Below are positions 1-11,262 of a stretch of DNA of 64,000 bases, in pieces (position 1 is the first letter of the stretch; each line of letters opens with the position of its first letter). Made by a program: the position numbers and the translations under genes. The stretch is from NCBI GenBank assembly GCA_030522415.1, contig CM060118.1:24749151-24813150 (forward strand). The letters run 5' to 3'. This stretch comes from Channallabes apus (lineage: Eukaryota > Chordata > Actinopteri > Siluriformes > Clariidae). Under the pieces are notes generated by a model. That model saw only the letters and a program-made list of their open reading frames with translations. It made no database searches and was not told the DNA's origin.

Positions 1-43
1 CTTCCTGGTAGGCGACCGGCTTACTTCCGGGTCCTAGTGCCGG
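1..43 (-). repeat. Gypsy-type LTR scrap at window edge
   Basis: The first 43 bases match the reverse complement of 57,363-57,405 at about 37 of 43 positions. There the same stretch lies just upstream of a decayed Gypsy pol, so this is probably an LTR or leader scrap of that family in the opposite orientation. It is cut by the window edge, so its extent is unknown. Confidence 0.5.
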
Positions 44-88
44 CCGCAGATTGTGTGTGCATGACACAGCCGCTTAAGGGTTTCAGAA

Positions 89-300
89 ACAGGTAAGCTG
101 AAATAAAATCAGTAGCAGTATTAGCTCACTCTAGTAAACTAGTTAATTATTTTAATAATTATGGTAGTCAATATTAATTCGAAATAATGCTGAAAAACAT
201 TATTTTGAATTTAATATTGACTATCATAATAATTACTGGCACGGGTTTATGCTGCTACTGATTTTATTCCAGCTTACATGTTCAGTTTGATTGCCATTCT
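89..300. repeat. Foldback element with donor/acceptor-like arm ends
   Basis: Two arms facing each other begin ACAGGTAAGCTGAAATAAAA (89 onward) and end in its imperfect complement near 255-290 (TTTTATTCCAGCTTACATGT). The inner part (about 150-230) is also a near-perfect hairpin around an AATATTGACTA-type core. Relatives occur at 61,800-61,990 (both arms) and 47,742-47,800 (one arm only). No coding potential is seen. This is probably a non-autonomous inverted-repeat element or the end of a larger one. Confidence 0.6.
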
Positions 301-1453
301 TTTCACTTGGCTCTGGTAGATCAGGGGAGAGGTGTTGGCAGAGGCGTAGCAATAGGGCAGGCAAGACAGGCAATTGCCTGGGGCCCCGCATTTGGAGGGG
401 GCCTCGACAGCTGACCATTTGAACAATCTGAAATGTCATTATTAAAAACATACACGGAACATGGAGCAATATATCCGCATCCCCCCTAGAGGGCTCCCTC
501 TCACGTTACGCTGGATGTGCTTACTTTTTCTTCGGGATGCGTCAGCCGCGGTTTTCAAACTGGCACAGAAGCACTTATTACTAGACTTTTTTAAAAATGA
601 AAAAAAGCTGGGGGGGGGGGAATCAAGAAGAGGAAGAAAAGAGGAAAAATGATAGCGGTAAGTTGTGTGATAATAATCATTGATGACTCAATGATAATTA
701 TATGACTGTAAGGTTTTATAACATTGTAAGACAATGTAATCTAATAAGAAGATTCCTGTGCCTTGAGAACAGACCCCTCACTGTGCTTGCTCATGCCTTC
801 TGTGGTAACACCTTCTATATCCTGCATATAGACGAGGATACAACCAAATGGCTCCTGTCTGCTAGAACCCTTTTGTTTAATCAGGAGAATGCAAATGTAT
901 CTCCTCACACCTGTCTGTCTCCGGGTTCTTTTGATGTTTGGGACGTAGCACCGTTTAAATGTGCTCTCTTTGCTGGGAATAAACAGAGATCTTCAGACAT
1001 CATGCCTGCGTGTTTGTGTGTTTGTCTCTCCCGGTCGATCAGGCTCGGACCGGTAAGTGTATCAAGGTGCAGCGGATACAACAAGAAGTAACTCTTCTTC
1101 TCTTAGCTTAAAACTTAGCTCGGACACATTTCTTCAGCATTTAAAACTTAACAATGACAAACCAGTGTTTTTGTTGTTCTAGCTTATTTTCGTTTAATAA
1201 TTTTCTAGATTGTTTAATTTTTAATAGGGTTAGAGGGTAGTAGGAGCAGCATGTCTGTTATGCAGGTATTAATAGGCTGCAATAGGAGATAATGTTAATG
1301 TGGTGAATATCACCACTTCGCAAGTTTTGGTACTGTGTTTTTCTGCCAGTGGAGAGCTCACAAAACAATTTAAATAAATATCATTACATTTACTTAGTTG
1401 ACATTTTTATATAGCTCTTCTACATTAAAATAGTTGAGTTAACATAATTAGTT

Positions 1454-1551
1454 GTCAACTAACAATGAACTAATAGTTAATAAACTGTAAATTAAATTAA
1501 AACGTAATCATATATTTCTGCATTCAGGAGCATTGCTTACATTCCTGTCAC
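1454..1551 (+). repeat. Left flank of Gypsy 5' LTR, repeated before the 3' LTR
   Basis: This 98-bp segment (gtcaactaacaatgaacta... to cctgtcac) recurs as 113 bp at 6,128-6,240, directly before the 3' LTR. The second copy carries a 15-bp difference in length near 6,177-6,195. Because 1,454-1,551 lies outside the element, its presence inside is abnormal. Confidence 0.85.
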
Positions 1552-2418
1552 TGTCACGAACCTGCACAATCTACCCAGCACATCCAGTTCTTAACTCCAC
1601 CCAGGGTTTTCCGTGCTCCCTGGGCTGATTACCTGAGTACACCTGTCCCTAATTTGGCAACACATTGGTGGCTTTAAATAGAAGCCGAAGATTTCACTCC
1701 TTGCCGATGTATCTTACTTGCGTGCCTAATTCTTCCGTTTTTCCTGTGACCCTAGTGTTTCCTGTGACCCTCGACCTTGCCTGTATTCTTTGGATTTCGT
1801 CTCGTGCCTTGCCCTTCGGGTTGTCGCTATCGTTTTGGATTACTCTTTGTGTATGACACTCGCCTGTTTAACGACTCTGCCTACGGATCGCGCTCCCGGA
1901 TCTCTCTGCCCCCGCTGTGGGATTCTCCCTGCTAACCCCGCTCTGTGTCACGGACCTCTCTCCCTCTCCTGTGACGCCGAAAGAAGCATGGCTTTATTAC
2001 CCCGGCTTCCTATCCAGCCTTACTCTCTCACCGAACTCACAAGCTCCGGTAACGTGTGTGTGTTTTGGGCTTACGTGTGCTTGTGTGCACGCCCGTGATC
2101 ACGGACAACGGCGCTTCACCAGCTTGCTGTGCTTCTCACTCTCACTGCCAATTTAAATGCTCGAACATCGGACGCTGCGATCGCATCATCCCTAGCACTC
2201 GCGGCTGTTGGAGAGTTCATCTCACCTCCGGGTTCGCGGTGATTCCGCCTCGTCATTGACACGCCTCCACCCTCGTCATCGGGGATTCCCCACATAACCT
2301 GTTACACAAGCACAGCTTCTCACCTCGGCTCTGGCTAAGGCTTTTACCAGCAATACTTCTTCCAAGGAGATTACCTATCTGCTATTGGGTTCACCCCTGT
2401 TTAATCTGTATCCTGACA
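1552..2418 (+). repeat. 5' LTR of Gypsy element
   Basis: This direct repeat equals 6,241-7,107 in length (867 bp) and is nearly identical to it. It starts TG and ends CA. A TATA-like TTTAAATA lies at about 1,673-1,680. Open frames predicted inside it recur in the 3' LTR and are not genes. Confidence 0.93.
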
Positions 2419-2431
2419 GTATACATCGGCC

Positions 2432-3080
2432 ATGGCTAACCCAGCAGACTTGGATCAATTAAGACAGGCGCTTTCACAACAAGGGGCGCTACTGGGCTCT
2501 CACCAACAAAATATCCAGCAGGTTACCCAGACACTCTCTACTATCACCACACAACTTCAGCAGCTACAAACCCGTCCTCCTTCAGTCCCAGCACACACTC
2601 CACATCATGAACCCCGGCTCCCTAACCCACAGCCTTACAACGGTGAACCAGGGACCTGCCACTCCTTCCTGTCACAGTGCTCTCTGCTGTTGGAGCTCCA
2701 AGCCTCTTCCTTCCCCACTGAACGCTCAAAGGTGGCCTTTGTGATCACGCTCCTCACCGACCGGGCCCGTTAATGGGGAACCTCAGTTTGGGATGCTAAT
2801 GACCCGTGCTGCTCTTCTTTTAAATCATTCACTGACGAGATGAGGAGGGTATTCGACCGCTCCCACTCGGGCCGGGAGGCAGCCAGACATCTACTGGAGC
2901 TTCGCCAAGGTTCCTGTTCCGCCTATGATTATGCTATCGAGTTTCGGACTCTCGCATCCTCCGCAAACTGGGACACCTAAGCCCTTTATGACGCCTTCCT
3001 CCACGGTCTCTCGAGGACGTTAAGGATCACTTATTAGGATGCCCTTTAAAAGCCAATCCCCTCCAGCGAACCTAGGGGCC
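2432..3080 (+). pseudogene. gag: gag relic of Gypsy element
   Basis: The frame starts at ATG 2,432, fourteen bases after the 5' LTR. It encodes a Gln-rich N-terminus (MANPADLDQLRQALSQQGAL) followed by a capsid-like region with PYNGEPGTCHSFLSQCSLLL, as in Sushi/RTL-type gag proteins of vertebrate chromoviruses. The product would be the structural protein of the cytoplasmic particle. The frame is broken by a TAA at 2,771-2,773, by a further in-frame stop near 2,978, and by a frameshift near 3,010 in the region corresponding to the end of capsid. No CCHC zinc knuckle is visible before the protease, so a deletion is likely there. It cannot produce a full Gag. Confidence 0.85.
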
Positions 3081-6000
3081 CTGGAGGGGAAGGTCATCAA
3101 CTGTTGCCCTAGCACACGCCCACTCCTCTCTGCATTTATCATAGCACACGGCAAAGCTCACACCACCCCTCTACTAATTGACTCTGGATCAGATCAGAAT
3201 CTGATCTCCACCGCAAAGGTCAAGGAACTAAACCTCTCGACGCTAGCACTGGAGAACCCCTTGGCCATTCGGGCCCTTGATGGAACCCCCCTGCCTGTCA
3301 TCACCCGATGGACGGTCCCGATAACCCTACAATTGTCTGGCAATCATACAGAGGAAACGTCCTTCTTAATCATGCAGAACGCACATTCCCCTATAGTTCT
3401 CGGACGCCCATGGCTGACTCGTCACAACCCTCACATAGACTGGTCCAAGAACACCATTCTGGAATGGAGTCCTCTGTGCTTGTCTACCTGTCTTAAGTCA
3501 GCTCACTACTCACCGGCCATACCCTCTGGCAATGAGGAATTTCCCGACCTCTCAGCTGTTCCTTTGGACTATTCGGACCTCAAGCAGGTCTTCAGTAAGT
3601 CGCGGGCCCTCTCTCTACCATCCCACAGGCCATATGACTGTGCTATTGACCTCCTTCCGGGCTCAACACCTCCCAGGGGGAGATTGTATTCATTGTCGTC
3701 ACAGGAGAGAGAGGCCATGGATAGATATATATCAGAGTCCCTGGCTGCCGGAATCATCCGTCCTTCGTCGTCCCCTGCTGGAGCTGGGTTCTTCTTTGTG
3801 GCAAAAAAGGACAAGACCTTACGGCCGTGTATAGATTACCGAGGTTTGAACGAGATAACAGTCAAGAACCGTTACCCTCTTCCACTAATGTCGACTGCCT
3901 TCGACCTCCTCCAGGGAGCTAATATTTTTACTAAACTTGACCTCCGTAACGCTTATCACCTAGTCAGGATCAAGGAAGGAGATGAGTGGAAAACGGCTTT
4001 TAACACCCCATCGGGACACTAGGAGTACCTGGTGGTGCCGTTCGGTCTTGCCAACGCCCCGGCAGTCTTTCAGTCTTTGGTCAACGACGTACTTGAACAC
4101 GTTCGTATTTGTTTATCTGGACGACATCCTGATTTTCTCTCGCTCCTTGGAGGAACACAGAGTGCACGTTCGTCAAGTCCTTCAAAGGCTTCTTGAGAAC
4201 CAACTGTTCGTAAAAGCAGAGAAATGCGAGTTCCATTGTCGGACGACTTCCTTTCTTGGCTTCATCATCGCCCCATCTAAGGTCCAGATGGACCCAACTA
4301 AGGTGGCCGACTGGCCTAGACCAGCCACTCGAAAGGATCTCCAGCACTTTCTTGGGTTCGCGAATTTTTATCGTTGGTTTATCCGAAATTACAGTTCAGT
4401 GGCAGCCCCACTCATCGCCCTCACGTCCATCAAGAACCCCTTTCTTTGGTTTGATCAAGCGGCGGGATCATTCACCAAACTCAAGGGTCGCTTCACCTCA
4501 GCACCCATCCTCACCCAGCCGGATCCCACTCTTCAGTTCGTGGTGGAAGTAGATGCGTCAGACTCCGGGGTTGGGGCAGTTCTTTCCCAGAGATCACCAA
4601 CCGATGACAAGCTACACCCCTGCTGCTATTTTTCTCGCCGTCTTTCGACCGCAGAGAGAAACTATGGAATTGGCGACCGGGAGCTACTCGCAATAAAACT
4701 GGCACTAGAGGAATGGAGACACTGGCTCGAGGGGACTGAGGTCCCATTTCTCATTTGGACAGACCACAAGAACCTGGAGTATCTCAGATCGGCCAAACGT
4801 CTAAATGCCCGCCAAGCAAGATGGTCATTATTCTTTTCCCGTTTTAACTTCTCGCTGTCCTTCCGACCAGGGAGCAAGAACACCAAGCCCGATTCCCTCT
4901 CCCGTCAGTTCACCTCAGTCACAGATGAGGCTCCAATTTCCACCATCCTGCCTTCACAAAGCCTCATTGGGGCCACCTCCCTTGACATAGAGTCCCTGGT
5001 TAAGCAGAGCCTAGAACAAGAGCCTGACACCCCAGAAGTACTGCCGGGAAAACTCTTTGTACCACTGATGGCTCGCCCCCAAGTTCTCAAATGGAGCCAT
5101 AATTCTCAATTAGCCTGTCACCCTGGTGGAACTCGCACCCTCGCTCTGTTACAGCAGCGCTTTTGGTGGCCTACGATCAGAGAAGACACCCGCCAATTTG
5201 TCACCGCCTGCAACATCTGCACTCGCAATAAGATCGGCAATAAACCACCGGCAGGTCTCCTCAGACCACTTCCTGTGCCCCACAGACCCTGGTCCCACAT
5301 TGCCCTGGACTTCGTCACGGGGCTCCCAGATTCTGATGGTAACACCTGCATTCTAACCGTTGTCGACCGCTTTTCCAAAGCCGCCCACTTTATTCCCCTT
5401 GTTAAACTTCCCTCTGCCAAAGAGACGGCCGAATTGCTCATTCTGCATGTCTTCCGCCTTCATGGCATCCCTGTGGACATCGTCTCTGATCGCGGACCCC
5501 AGTTCTCTGCCCAGTTCTGGACGGCATTCTGCAAACTGGTTGGAGCTACTCCCAGCCTGTGCTCCGGTTATCACCCCCAGACCAATGGGCAGACCGAGAG
5601 AGCCAATCAGGATCTGGAAACAGCACTTCGTTGCATGACCTCCAAGGACCCTCGCTCCTGAAGCCGAATGCTACCGTGGGTAGAGTACGCACACAACTCC
5701 CTACCCACAGCATCTACAGGCCTCTCCCCATTCCAATGCTGTCTGGGATACCAATCTCCCTTATTCCCATCCCAAGAAGAGGAGGTGGCAGTTCCCTCTG
5801 CCCAAGCGTTTGTACGACGTTGCAAGAGGACCTGGCTTCGGGCGAGAGCTAGACTTCGCCAGTCAATTACACTATTCAAAAGTCAGGCCGATCGCCACCG
5901 TTCTACCGCCCCTGCCTATCGAGTTGGACAGAGGGTCATGCTCTCCACCCGCAACATCCCCATAAAGACACTCTCCCGCAAGATCTCTCCTAGATTCATT

Positions 6001-6127
6001 GGCCCATTTACCATAGTCAAGATCATCAAACCTTGCACAGTCAGACTGCTCTTACCATCCACGATGCGACGCATTCACCCCTCATTCCATGTTTCTCAGA
6101 TAAGACCCATAGTATCCTGTCCACTGA
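3081..6127 (+). pseudogene. pol: pol relic: protease, RT, RNase H, integrase
   Basis: Domains follow in the Ty3/Gypsy order. The aspartic protease motif [13 protein letters not shown] is at about 3,168-3,206. Reverse transcriptase spans about 3,600-4,400 with YLDD at 4,114-4,125. RNase H ([11 protein letters not shown]) is near 4,545 and the integrase zinc finger near 5,095-5,220. The integrase core has Asp in ALDFVTG, Asp in VSDRGPQF and Glu in GQTERAN (about 5,300-5,600), followed by a GPY-like region with SPRFIGPF. Three breaks are clear: TAG at 4,020-4,022, a small deletion with frameshift near 4,095, and TGA at 5,659-5,661. Translation stops making Gypsy sense after IRPIVSCPLS at 6,127, where the chromodomain would be expected. 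Some domains still look well conserved, so decay is recent relative to the family. Confidence 0.93.
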
Positions 6128-6240
6128 GTCAACTAACAATGAACTAATAGTTAATAAACTGTAAATTAAATTAAAACGATTAAATTAAAATGCTAAGCAT
6201 ATATTTCTGCATTCAGGAGCATTGCTTACATTCCTGTCAC
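6128..6240 (+). repeat. Copy of the external left flank inside the Gypsy element
   Basis: The segment is homologous to 1,454-1,551 and sits where the chromodomain end and polypurine tract should be. The junction shares GTCAACTAAC with the flank, suggesting a microhomology-mediated or unequal exchange event, for example with a solo-LTR allele. Confidence 0.8.
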
Positions 6241-7107
6241 TGTCACGAACCTGCACAATCTACCCAGCACATCCAGTTCTTAACTCCACCCAGGGTTTTC
6301 CGTGCTCCCTGGGCTGATTACCTGAGTACACCTGTCCCTAATTTGGCAACACATTGGTGGCTTTAAATAAAAGCCGAAGATTTCACTCCTTGCCGATGTA
6401 TCTTACTTGCGTGCCTAATTCTTCCGTTTTTCCTGTGACCCTAGTGTTTCCTGTGACCCTCGACCTTGCCTGTATTCTTTGGATTTCGTCTCGTGCCTTG
6501 CCCTTCGGATTGTCGCTATCGTTTTGGATTACTCTTCGTGTATGACACTCGCCTGTTTAACGACTCTGCCTACGGATCGCGCTCCCGGATCTCTCTGCCC
6601 CCGCTGTGGGATTCTCCCTGCTAACCCCGCTCTGTGTCACGGACCTCTCTCCCTCTCCTGTGACACCGAAAGAAGCATAGCTTTATTACCCCGGCTTCCT
6701 ATCCAGCCTTACTCTCTCACCGAACTCAAAAGCCCCGGTAACGTGTGTGTGTTTTGGGCTTACGTGTGCTTGTGTGCACTTCCGCGATCACGGACAATGG
6801 CGCTTCACCAGCTTGCTGTGCTTCTCACTCTCACTGCCGATTTAAATGCTCGAACATCGGACGCTGCGATCGCATCATCCCTAGCACTCACGGCTGTTGG
6901 AGAGTTCATCTCACTTCCGGGTTCGCGGTGATTCCGCCTCGTCATTGACACGCCTCCACCCTCGTCATCGGGGATTCCCCACACAACCTGTTACACAAGC
7001 ACAGCTTCTCACCTCGGCTCTGGCTAAGGCTTTTACCAGCAATACTTATTCCAAGGAGATTACCTATCTGCCATTGGGTTCACCCCTGTTTAATCTGTAT
7101 CCTGACA
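6241..7107 (+). repeat. 3' LTR of Gypsy element
   Basis: This 867-bp LTR pairs with 1,552-2,418 and is followed at once by the gtcac target duplication and then a (CAC)n run. It carries the same TATA-like TTTAAATA at about 6,362-6,369. Confidence 0.93.
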
Positions 7108-7640
7108 GTCACCACCACCACCACCTCAGGGAGATACCCCAGTCCATCCTTCTGACAGTGAAAATGGTAAGCTGTTAAGTGTTACTATATAAAAACATTT
7201 ACTTTACAACTCTAGAAAATTAGTTAACATAGCCAGTTGATAAAATAATAATAAATAGTAAATTAAGATGATTACCATATATTTCTATAAATATGAGCAT
7301 TGCTTAAGTCCCTATCACCACTGCCTCAGACAGAAGTTACCTTTGACAGCATTTGCTGTAGCTAAGGGTCGTAAGCATTAAGGTGAGAATCCATTACTGT
7401 AAATAAGAAGATTGTTCTGTATCTTTAAGATTTTAGATTAATATTTTGTCAAAGAATATGCACTTTGTTTAAAAAAATAAACTATTTATGTTATATTATG
7501 TGTTTTGACTACTTTTTTATGTTGTATAAATGTATATTTAGGTAACAAAGATATATTAACAAAATAATCTCTTAGAAGGGCTTCATCTATTCATTTTGCC
7601 TGGGGCCCCCACTTCACCTTGGTTCGCCTCTAGGTGTTGG

Positions 7641-8282
7641 TCATCATCAGTAGGCGCTGATTCATCCTCACTGACCTGCTGCACTTACAGTACAGCTTAC
7701 ACTGATGCGTGGTATATCTTACACTGCATCATGATGATACCCCCTGCGAAATGTTCATGATATCTCACAAACAAAAAGGCAAAATTTTCTTTTCCTCATA
7801 AAGTGTTTTGAAAACACTCTTAAAGTGAAATTCCATCCATACAAGTCTGACAAATATGCAAAGAAAAAAATCTGAAAGGGGCAAATAAGTGGCACTGCAC
7901 ATGGAATCAGATTGTGCCACTGGGATGAGACTGTGCCAGGTGGGGTTTTTCAAACTAATACTAACTTTGCACTGATTTGAATAACTTTGAATAATGAATG
8001 CTTTTTAACGCTTTTGTTACTCAATAAGAGACAATGCACAGAATATTTTCTAACAGCCTGTAAATGATACATTTTGGCAGTATTGTCTTGTATCTTGTCT
8101 TGTAGATAATCAGCTGTATTTTTTTTTTCATATTCAACTGAGAAAACCTACTACAGAGTCTCTAAGGGGAGTCACTAAGTCTCTACTTAATTTTATAATG
8201 TTTTAAGAAAATGTGTTAGTTTGTTCATTATATTTGAAGCTTCTGAACTTTTCGGATGTTTTTTTAGTGTGACAGTGCTTTA
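7641..8282. other. Intergenic, AT-rich, no gene seen
   Basis: No supported reading frame or recognised repeat end is seen here. It is the DNA into which the hAT element inserted on its left side and lies outside the inverted-repeat complex on its right. Confidence 0.6.
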
Positions 8283-8602
8283 GATTTGTTCTGAACTCGC
8301 TTCCGTGAAATTATCGCTAAAACAATGTAATGACCCTCCTGAGGATATAAAACTTATTATTGTGTTTGAATAAATTAGATCTACCACAAACTGAACATTT
8401 TCCGGTATGGTAACATAAGCACCTCGGATACCTGTCGCTGCTGCTGTGGAAATATTACACTACTGATATTAAATATAGAATATTTATTGAAACAAAAACT
8501 AATACTGTTATAAAATATATAACGTATTGAAACGTTTATAACTTATTGAAAATGATTCGATTGATTTACATGACGTATGCTATATAATACTAAGGGTTTC
8601 CG

Positions 8603-8676
8603 GGTCGCTGGTGGCTCATTGGTATGTGTTTTGCTTGCCGTATGGGAGACCCGGGTTCGATTTCCAGCCAGTGACC
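8603..8676 (+). tRNA. tRNA-Gly(GCC)-like sequence, probably a pseudogene
   Basis: The ends GGTCGCT and AGTGACC can pair over seven positions with one G-U. An A-box-like GTGGCTCATTGG and a B-box CGGGTTCGATTTCC are present, and the anticodon-arm region TTGCTTGCCGTATGGG resembles tRNA-Gly(GCC). The T stem has a C-A mismatch. A related copy lies at the mirror position in the right arm, so this is a tRNA-derived part of a mobile element, not a genuine tRNA gene. Confidence 0.5.
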
Positions 8677-9238
8677 AACAACAATAATGCTGAGGGTTTC
8701 TAAATTAAGTTGAAATGTAAATGATTGTTTCCTACTTATATGATGTCCTCGATAATGATTATAATAAATATATAAATAATTTTTCAAGTAAAAATTTTTT
8801 TCACAGCTCTACAGTTCACTACTCTGTGCAGTTGTGTGTCCACGAAGAGGTGGGTATGTATAGCTCATAGGTGTATGTACGCACATTTCATATGTATTGG
8901 TTTGAGCAGTAAGTAGTATACTTAGTATAATAAACACTGCCTTTTGCAAAGTGAAAGAGAGTGCCGTTGATCAAAAGGCTGATAAACGCGAGCGCAGATA
9001 TGAGCAGATTTATCGATTAAACTGCAAACATACTCCCCCTGAAATGCAACAAACAAATACAGTATATAGTCTATTCACTGAATACAACACGACAGTGCGC
9101 TCCGAGCCGAACACACGCAGACCCCAATTACTGTAATGCTTTCATTCACAATAGGTGTGAAGTTATCAAACCGGTTTCGCTGATGGGTGATGGTATCGCT
9201 GATGGGTGAATAAGTTCCACTATAGTAAAAGCCTACAG

Positions 9239-9242
<4 letters not shown>

Positions 9243-9298
<56 letters not shown>
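9243..9298. repeat. (AT)n microsatellite
   Basis: An uninterrupted TA dinucleotide run inside the left inverted arm. Confidence 0.95.
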
Positions 9299-9302
<4 letters not shown>

Positions 9303-9543
9303 CAGTGTGAGTTGCGAATTAGAACATCCAGCTAAGATAAATGTTATGTTGTTGAAATAAATAAATAAATGAGTAACACATTCCATAGCCCATTGTTAGT
9401 TTTAGTGATTTGGATTTGTCTGAAACTAATTATCACTACATACAGTAAGTACCCTAACACCATTGATCATGAGTTTCAGCTGAATTCTATACATGTAATG
9501 GAAAATGTAGATGCAGATTCCAAATGTATAAATACGCAGCTAT

Positions 9544-10598
9544 CTGCGCTTTGATGACAAGAACACAAGGGCTGCCTGACTTGTGAACGATAAATTTGCC
9601 ATGATCTCGGAGATATTCGAGAAATTTGTGAAAAACAGCATTGCCTTTTATACACCCGGTGTGAACATAACAGTAGATGAGCAACTGTTCCCTACTAAAG
9701 CGCGCTGCCATTTCACGCAGTACATGGCCAATAAACCAGACAAGTTTGGTATCAAATTCTGGGTGGCCGCTGATGTTGAAACAAAATACACGTTGAACGC
9801 AATTCCCTATCTAGGGAAAGACGACAGTAGGGCGGCTGGTCAGCGGTTATGAGACACCGTTGTAATGCGCATTGTGGAGCCTTTCCTGGGGAAAGGAAGA
9901 AATATAACAACACACAATTTCTTTACTTCGTTAGCACTGGCAAACAATCTTTTGGTGAATAAAACCACCATTGTTGGCACAATGAATAAAATCAGACGAG
10001 AAATGCCCCCTTGTACACAGGCACAGTCTGAACGATATTCGACCAGGTTGTTGAAGGCTGGAAAGGCCATGCTCACGATTTACCAGGCAACACGAAAGAA
10101 GAATGTATGCGTTCTGAGCACAATGCATCAGGCAGTTTCAACTGATAATGGCGAAAAGAAACTGCCTGGAACAATTTCCTATTACAACAGCACTAAAGTT
10201 GGCGTTGATGTTGTGGATCAAATGGCGCGGCTGTATTCAAGGGAGTAAAGGGAGGCATCCGGCGCTGGCCTGTGGCTGTGTTTTACAACCTCCTAGACCT
10301 GGCGGCAATTAATGCACATATTCTATATAAACAGTGCATAAATGTGACCATAAGCAGGAGGAGATTTATTCTGGAGTTAGTAAAGGAGCTATGTGTGCAC
10401 CAGAAAACGGCAAGGGCAGCAGGGACAATGGCATGCAAGCGACCTTTACCTGAAACTCCTTCTCCACCTGCGAAAAGGAGACAGTGTCAAATTGGCAGAT
10501 GTCCAGGGAACAAAACCTCTTATATCTGCCAGACCTGTAAGCAGCTTGTCTGTGGCAAATGCACAAAGAACACAACAAAGCTGTGCATGGAATGTTAA
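9544..10598 (+). pseudogene. piggyBac-like transposase relic
   Basis: The frame encodes the C-terminal two thirds of a piggyBac-family (DDE/D) transposase, which normally cuts and pastes at TTAA. From about LRFDDKNTR (9,544) it runs through the catalytic block NITVDEQLF (Asp codon at 9,676-9,678), a second block NITTHNFFTS, and GVDVVDQM (Asp codon at 10,207-10,209). It ends with a Cys-rich domain CQIGRCPGNKTSYICQTCK typical of piggyBac C-termini. The family's second catalytic Asp is replaced by His (codon 9,913-9,915). The frame has TGA at 9,577-9,579, TGA at 9,850-9,852 and a frameshift near 10,240. The N-terminal third is absent because the inverted arm begins there. It is not functional. 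Confidence 0.88.
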
Positions 10599-11022
10599 TT
10601 CAGGGAACAAAAATTATGGCTTCTGCTAGAAATCTTAACCTTAAATTAATTGTAAGCCTTTGAATGGTGATAAAAATACTTGCAAAACATCAGCATACAT
10701 TGAAGGGAACTTCTGAGGTGGTCAGTGATTCATGGCACAGTCGATCGGACGGGGTTGTGATCACACCGACAGTTCTTTTGTTCTAGGCTGTCGGTCAAAT
10801 ATCTCTCCACTTGAAATGGAAGCTGTTTTTACAGTAGACACTGTTTTTTTTTTCATTTTGTAATCTTTCTCGTGTTTACCTTGTACTGTACAATGTATAT
10901 TAATTTTTTATGAATTACTGTAAATAAACTACAAATGCAGTTGATTTACCAGAAATTACTTTTCTGTTTTTTGTGTGCAAAACTAAACTGCAGGGTAAAG
11001 TAATAGCGATTTTATTTTAAAA

Positions 11023-11088
<66 letters not shown>

Positions 11089-11094
11089 TATAGC
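10599..11094. other. 3' flank of piggyBac relic, with (AT)n
   Basis: A poly-T/AT-rich stretch follows the transposase stop, then an (AT)n tract at about 11,025-11,085. No gene is seen. Confidence 0.6.
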
Positions 11095-11231
11095 ATGCAT
11101 ATTTATACATTTGGAATCTGCATCTACACTTTCTGTTACATGTATAGAATTAGTTTCAGCTGAATCAATGATCAATGTTGTTGGGTTAGTTATGTTGTGA
11201 TAATTAGTTTATTAATAAAAAAAAAAAAAAA

Positions 11232-11262
<31 letters not shown>

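Larger units (their letters stand above)
1552..7107 (+). mobile_element. Ty3/Gypsy LTR retrotransposon, chromovirus-like, defective
   Basis: Two 867-bp LTRs (1,552-2,418 and 6,241-7,107) begin TGTCACGAACC, end CCTGACA, and are flanked by the 5-bp duplication gtcac (1,547-1,551 and 7,108-7,112). The internal order is gag, protease, reverse transcriptase, RNase H, integrase, the arrangement of Ty3/Gypsy elements. The LTRs differ at roughly 15-20 positions by eye with no length change, so insertion is fairly old but not ancient. The internal region is defective: several stops and frameshifts, no visible CCHC knuckle, no chromodomain and no polypurine tract. The 3' end of the internal region is replaced by 113 bp related to the element's own left flank. 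Confidence 0.93.
331..7640. mobile_element. hAT-type DNA transposon (339-7632) with 8-bp duplication, holding a Gypsy insertion
   Basis: The bases ggtgttgg occur immediately before CAGAGGCG at 339 and immediately after CGCCTCTA at 7,632, a perfect 8-bp target duplication as expected of the hAT superfamily. The ends are imperfect inverted repeats that both include a gcctggggcccc segment (near 378 and 7,598). Without the Gypsy insertion (1,552-7,107 plus a 5-bp duplication) the element is about 1.7 kb. I recognise no transposase reading frame in 339-1,546 or 7,113-7,632, so it is probably non-autonomous. A stretch near 1,395-1,551 resembles 7,185-7,316, suggesting an internal direct repeat of roughly 150 bp. 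Confidence 0.75.
8403..9540 (+). repeat. Left arm of the long inverted repeat
   Basis: This arm pairs with 11,095-12,625 in the opposite orientation over several blocks separated by indels. The left arm has about 140 bp (8,791-8,934) without counterpart and an (AT)n tract (9,243-9,298) that may be length-variable. Confidence 0.7.

Noticed and set aside
1665..2259. Several overlapping open frames before the Gypsy gag
   Set aside because: They repeat exactly in the 3' LTR (6,354-6,948) and are LTR sequence, not genes.
8603..8676. A genuine tRNA-Gly gene
   Set aside because: The T stem is mismatched, the copy is part of an inverted repeat with a degenerate mirror copy, and no terminator T-run follows closely.
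9369..9554. Small ORF upstream of the piggyBac relic as its N-terminus
   Set aside because: It lies in the inverted arm, is mirrored at 11,095-11,450 and shows no piggyBac motif.
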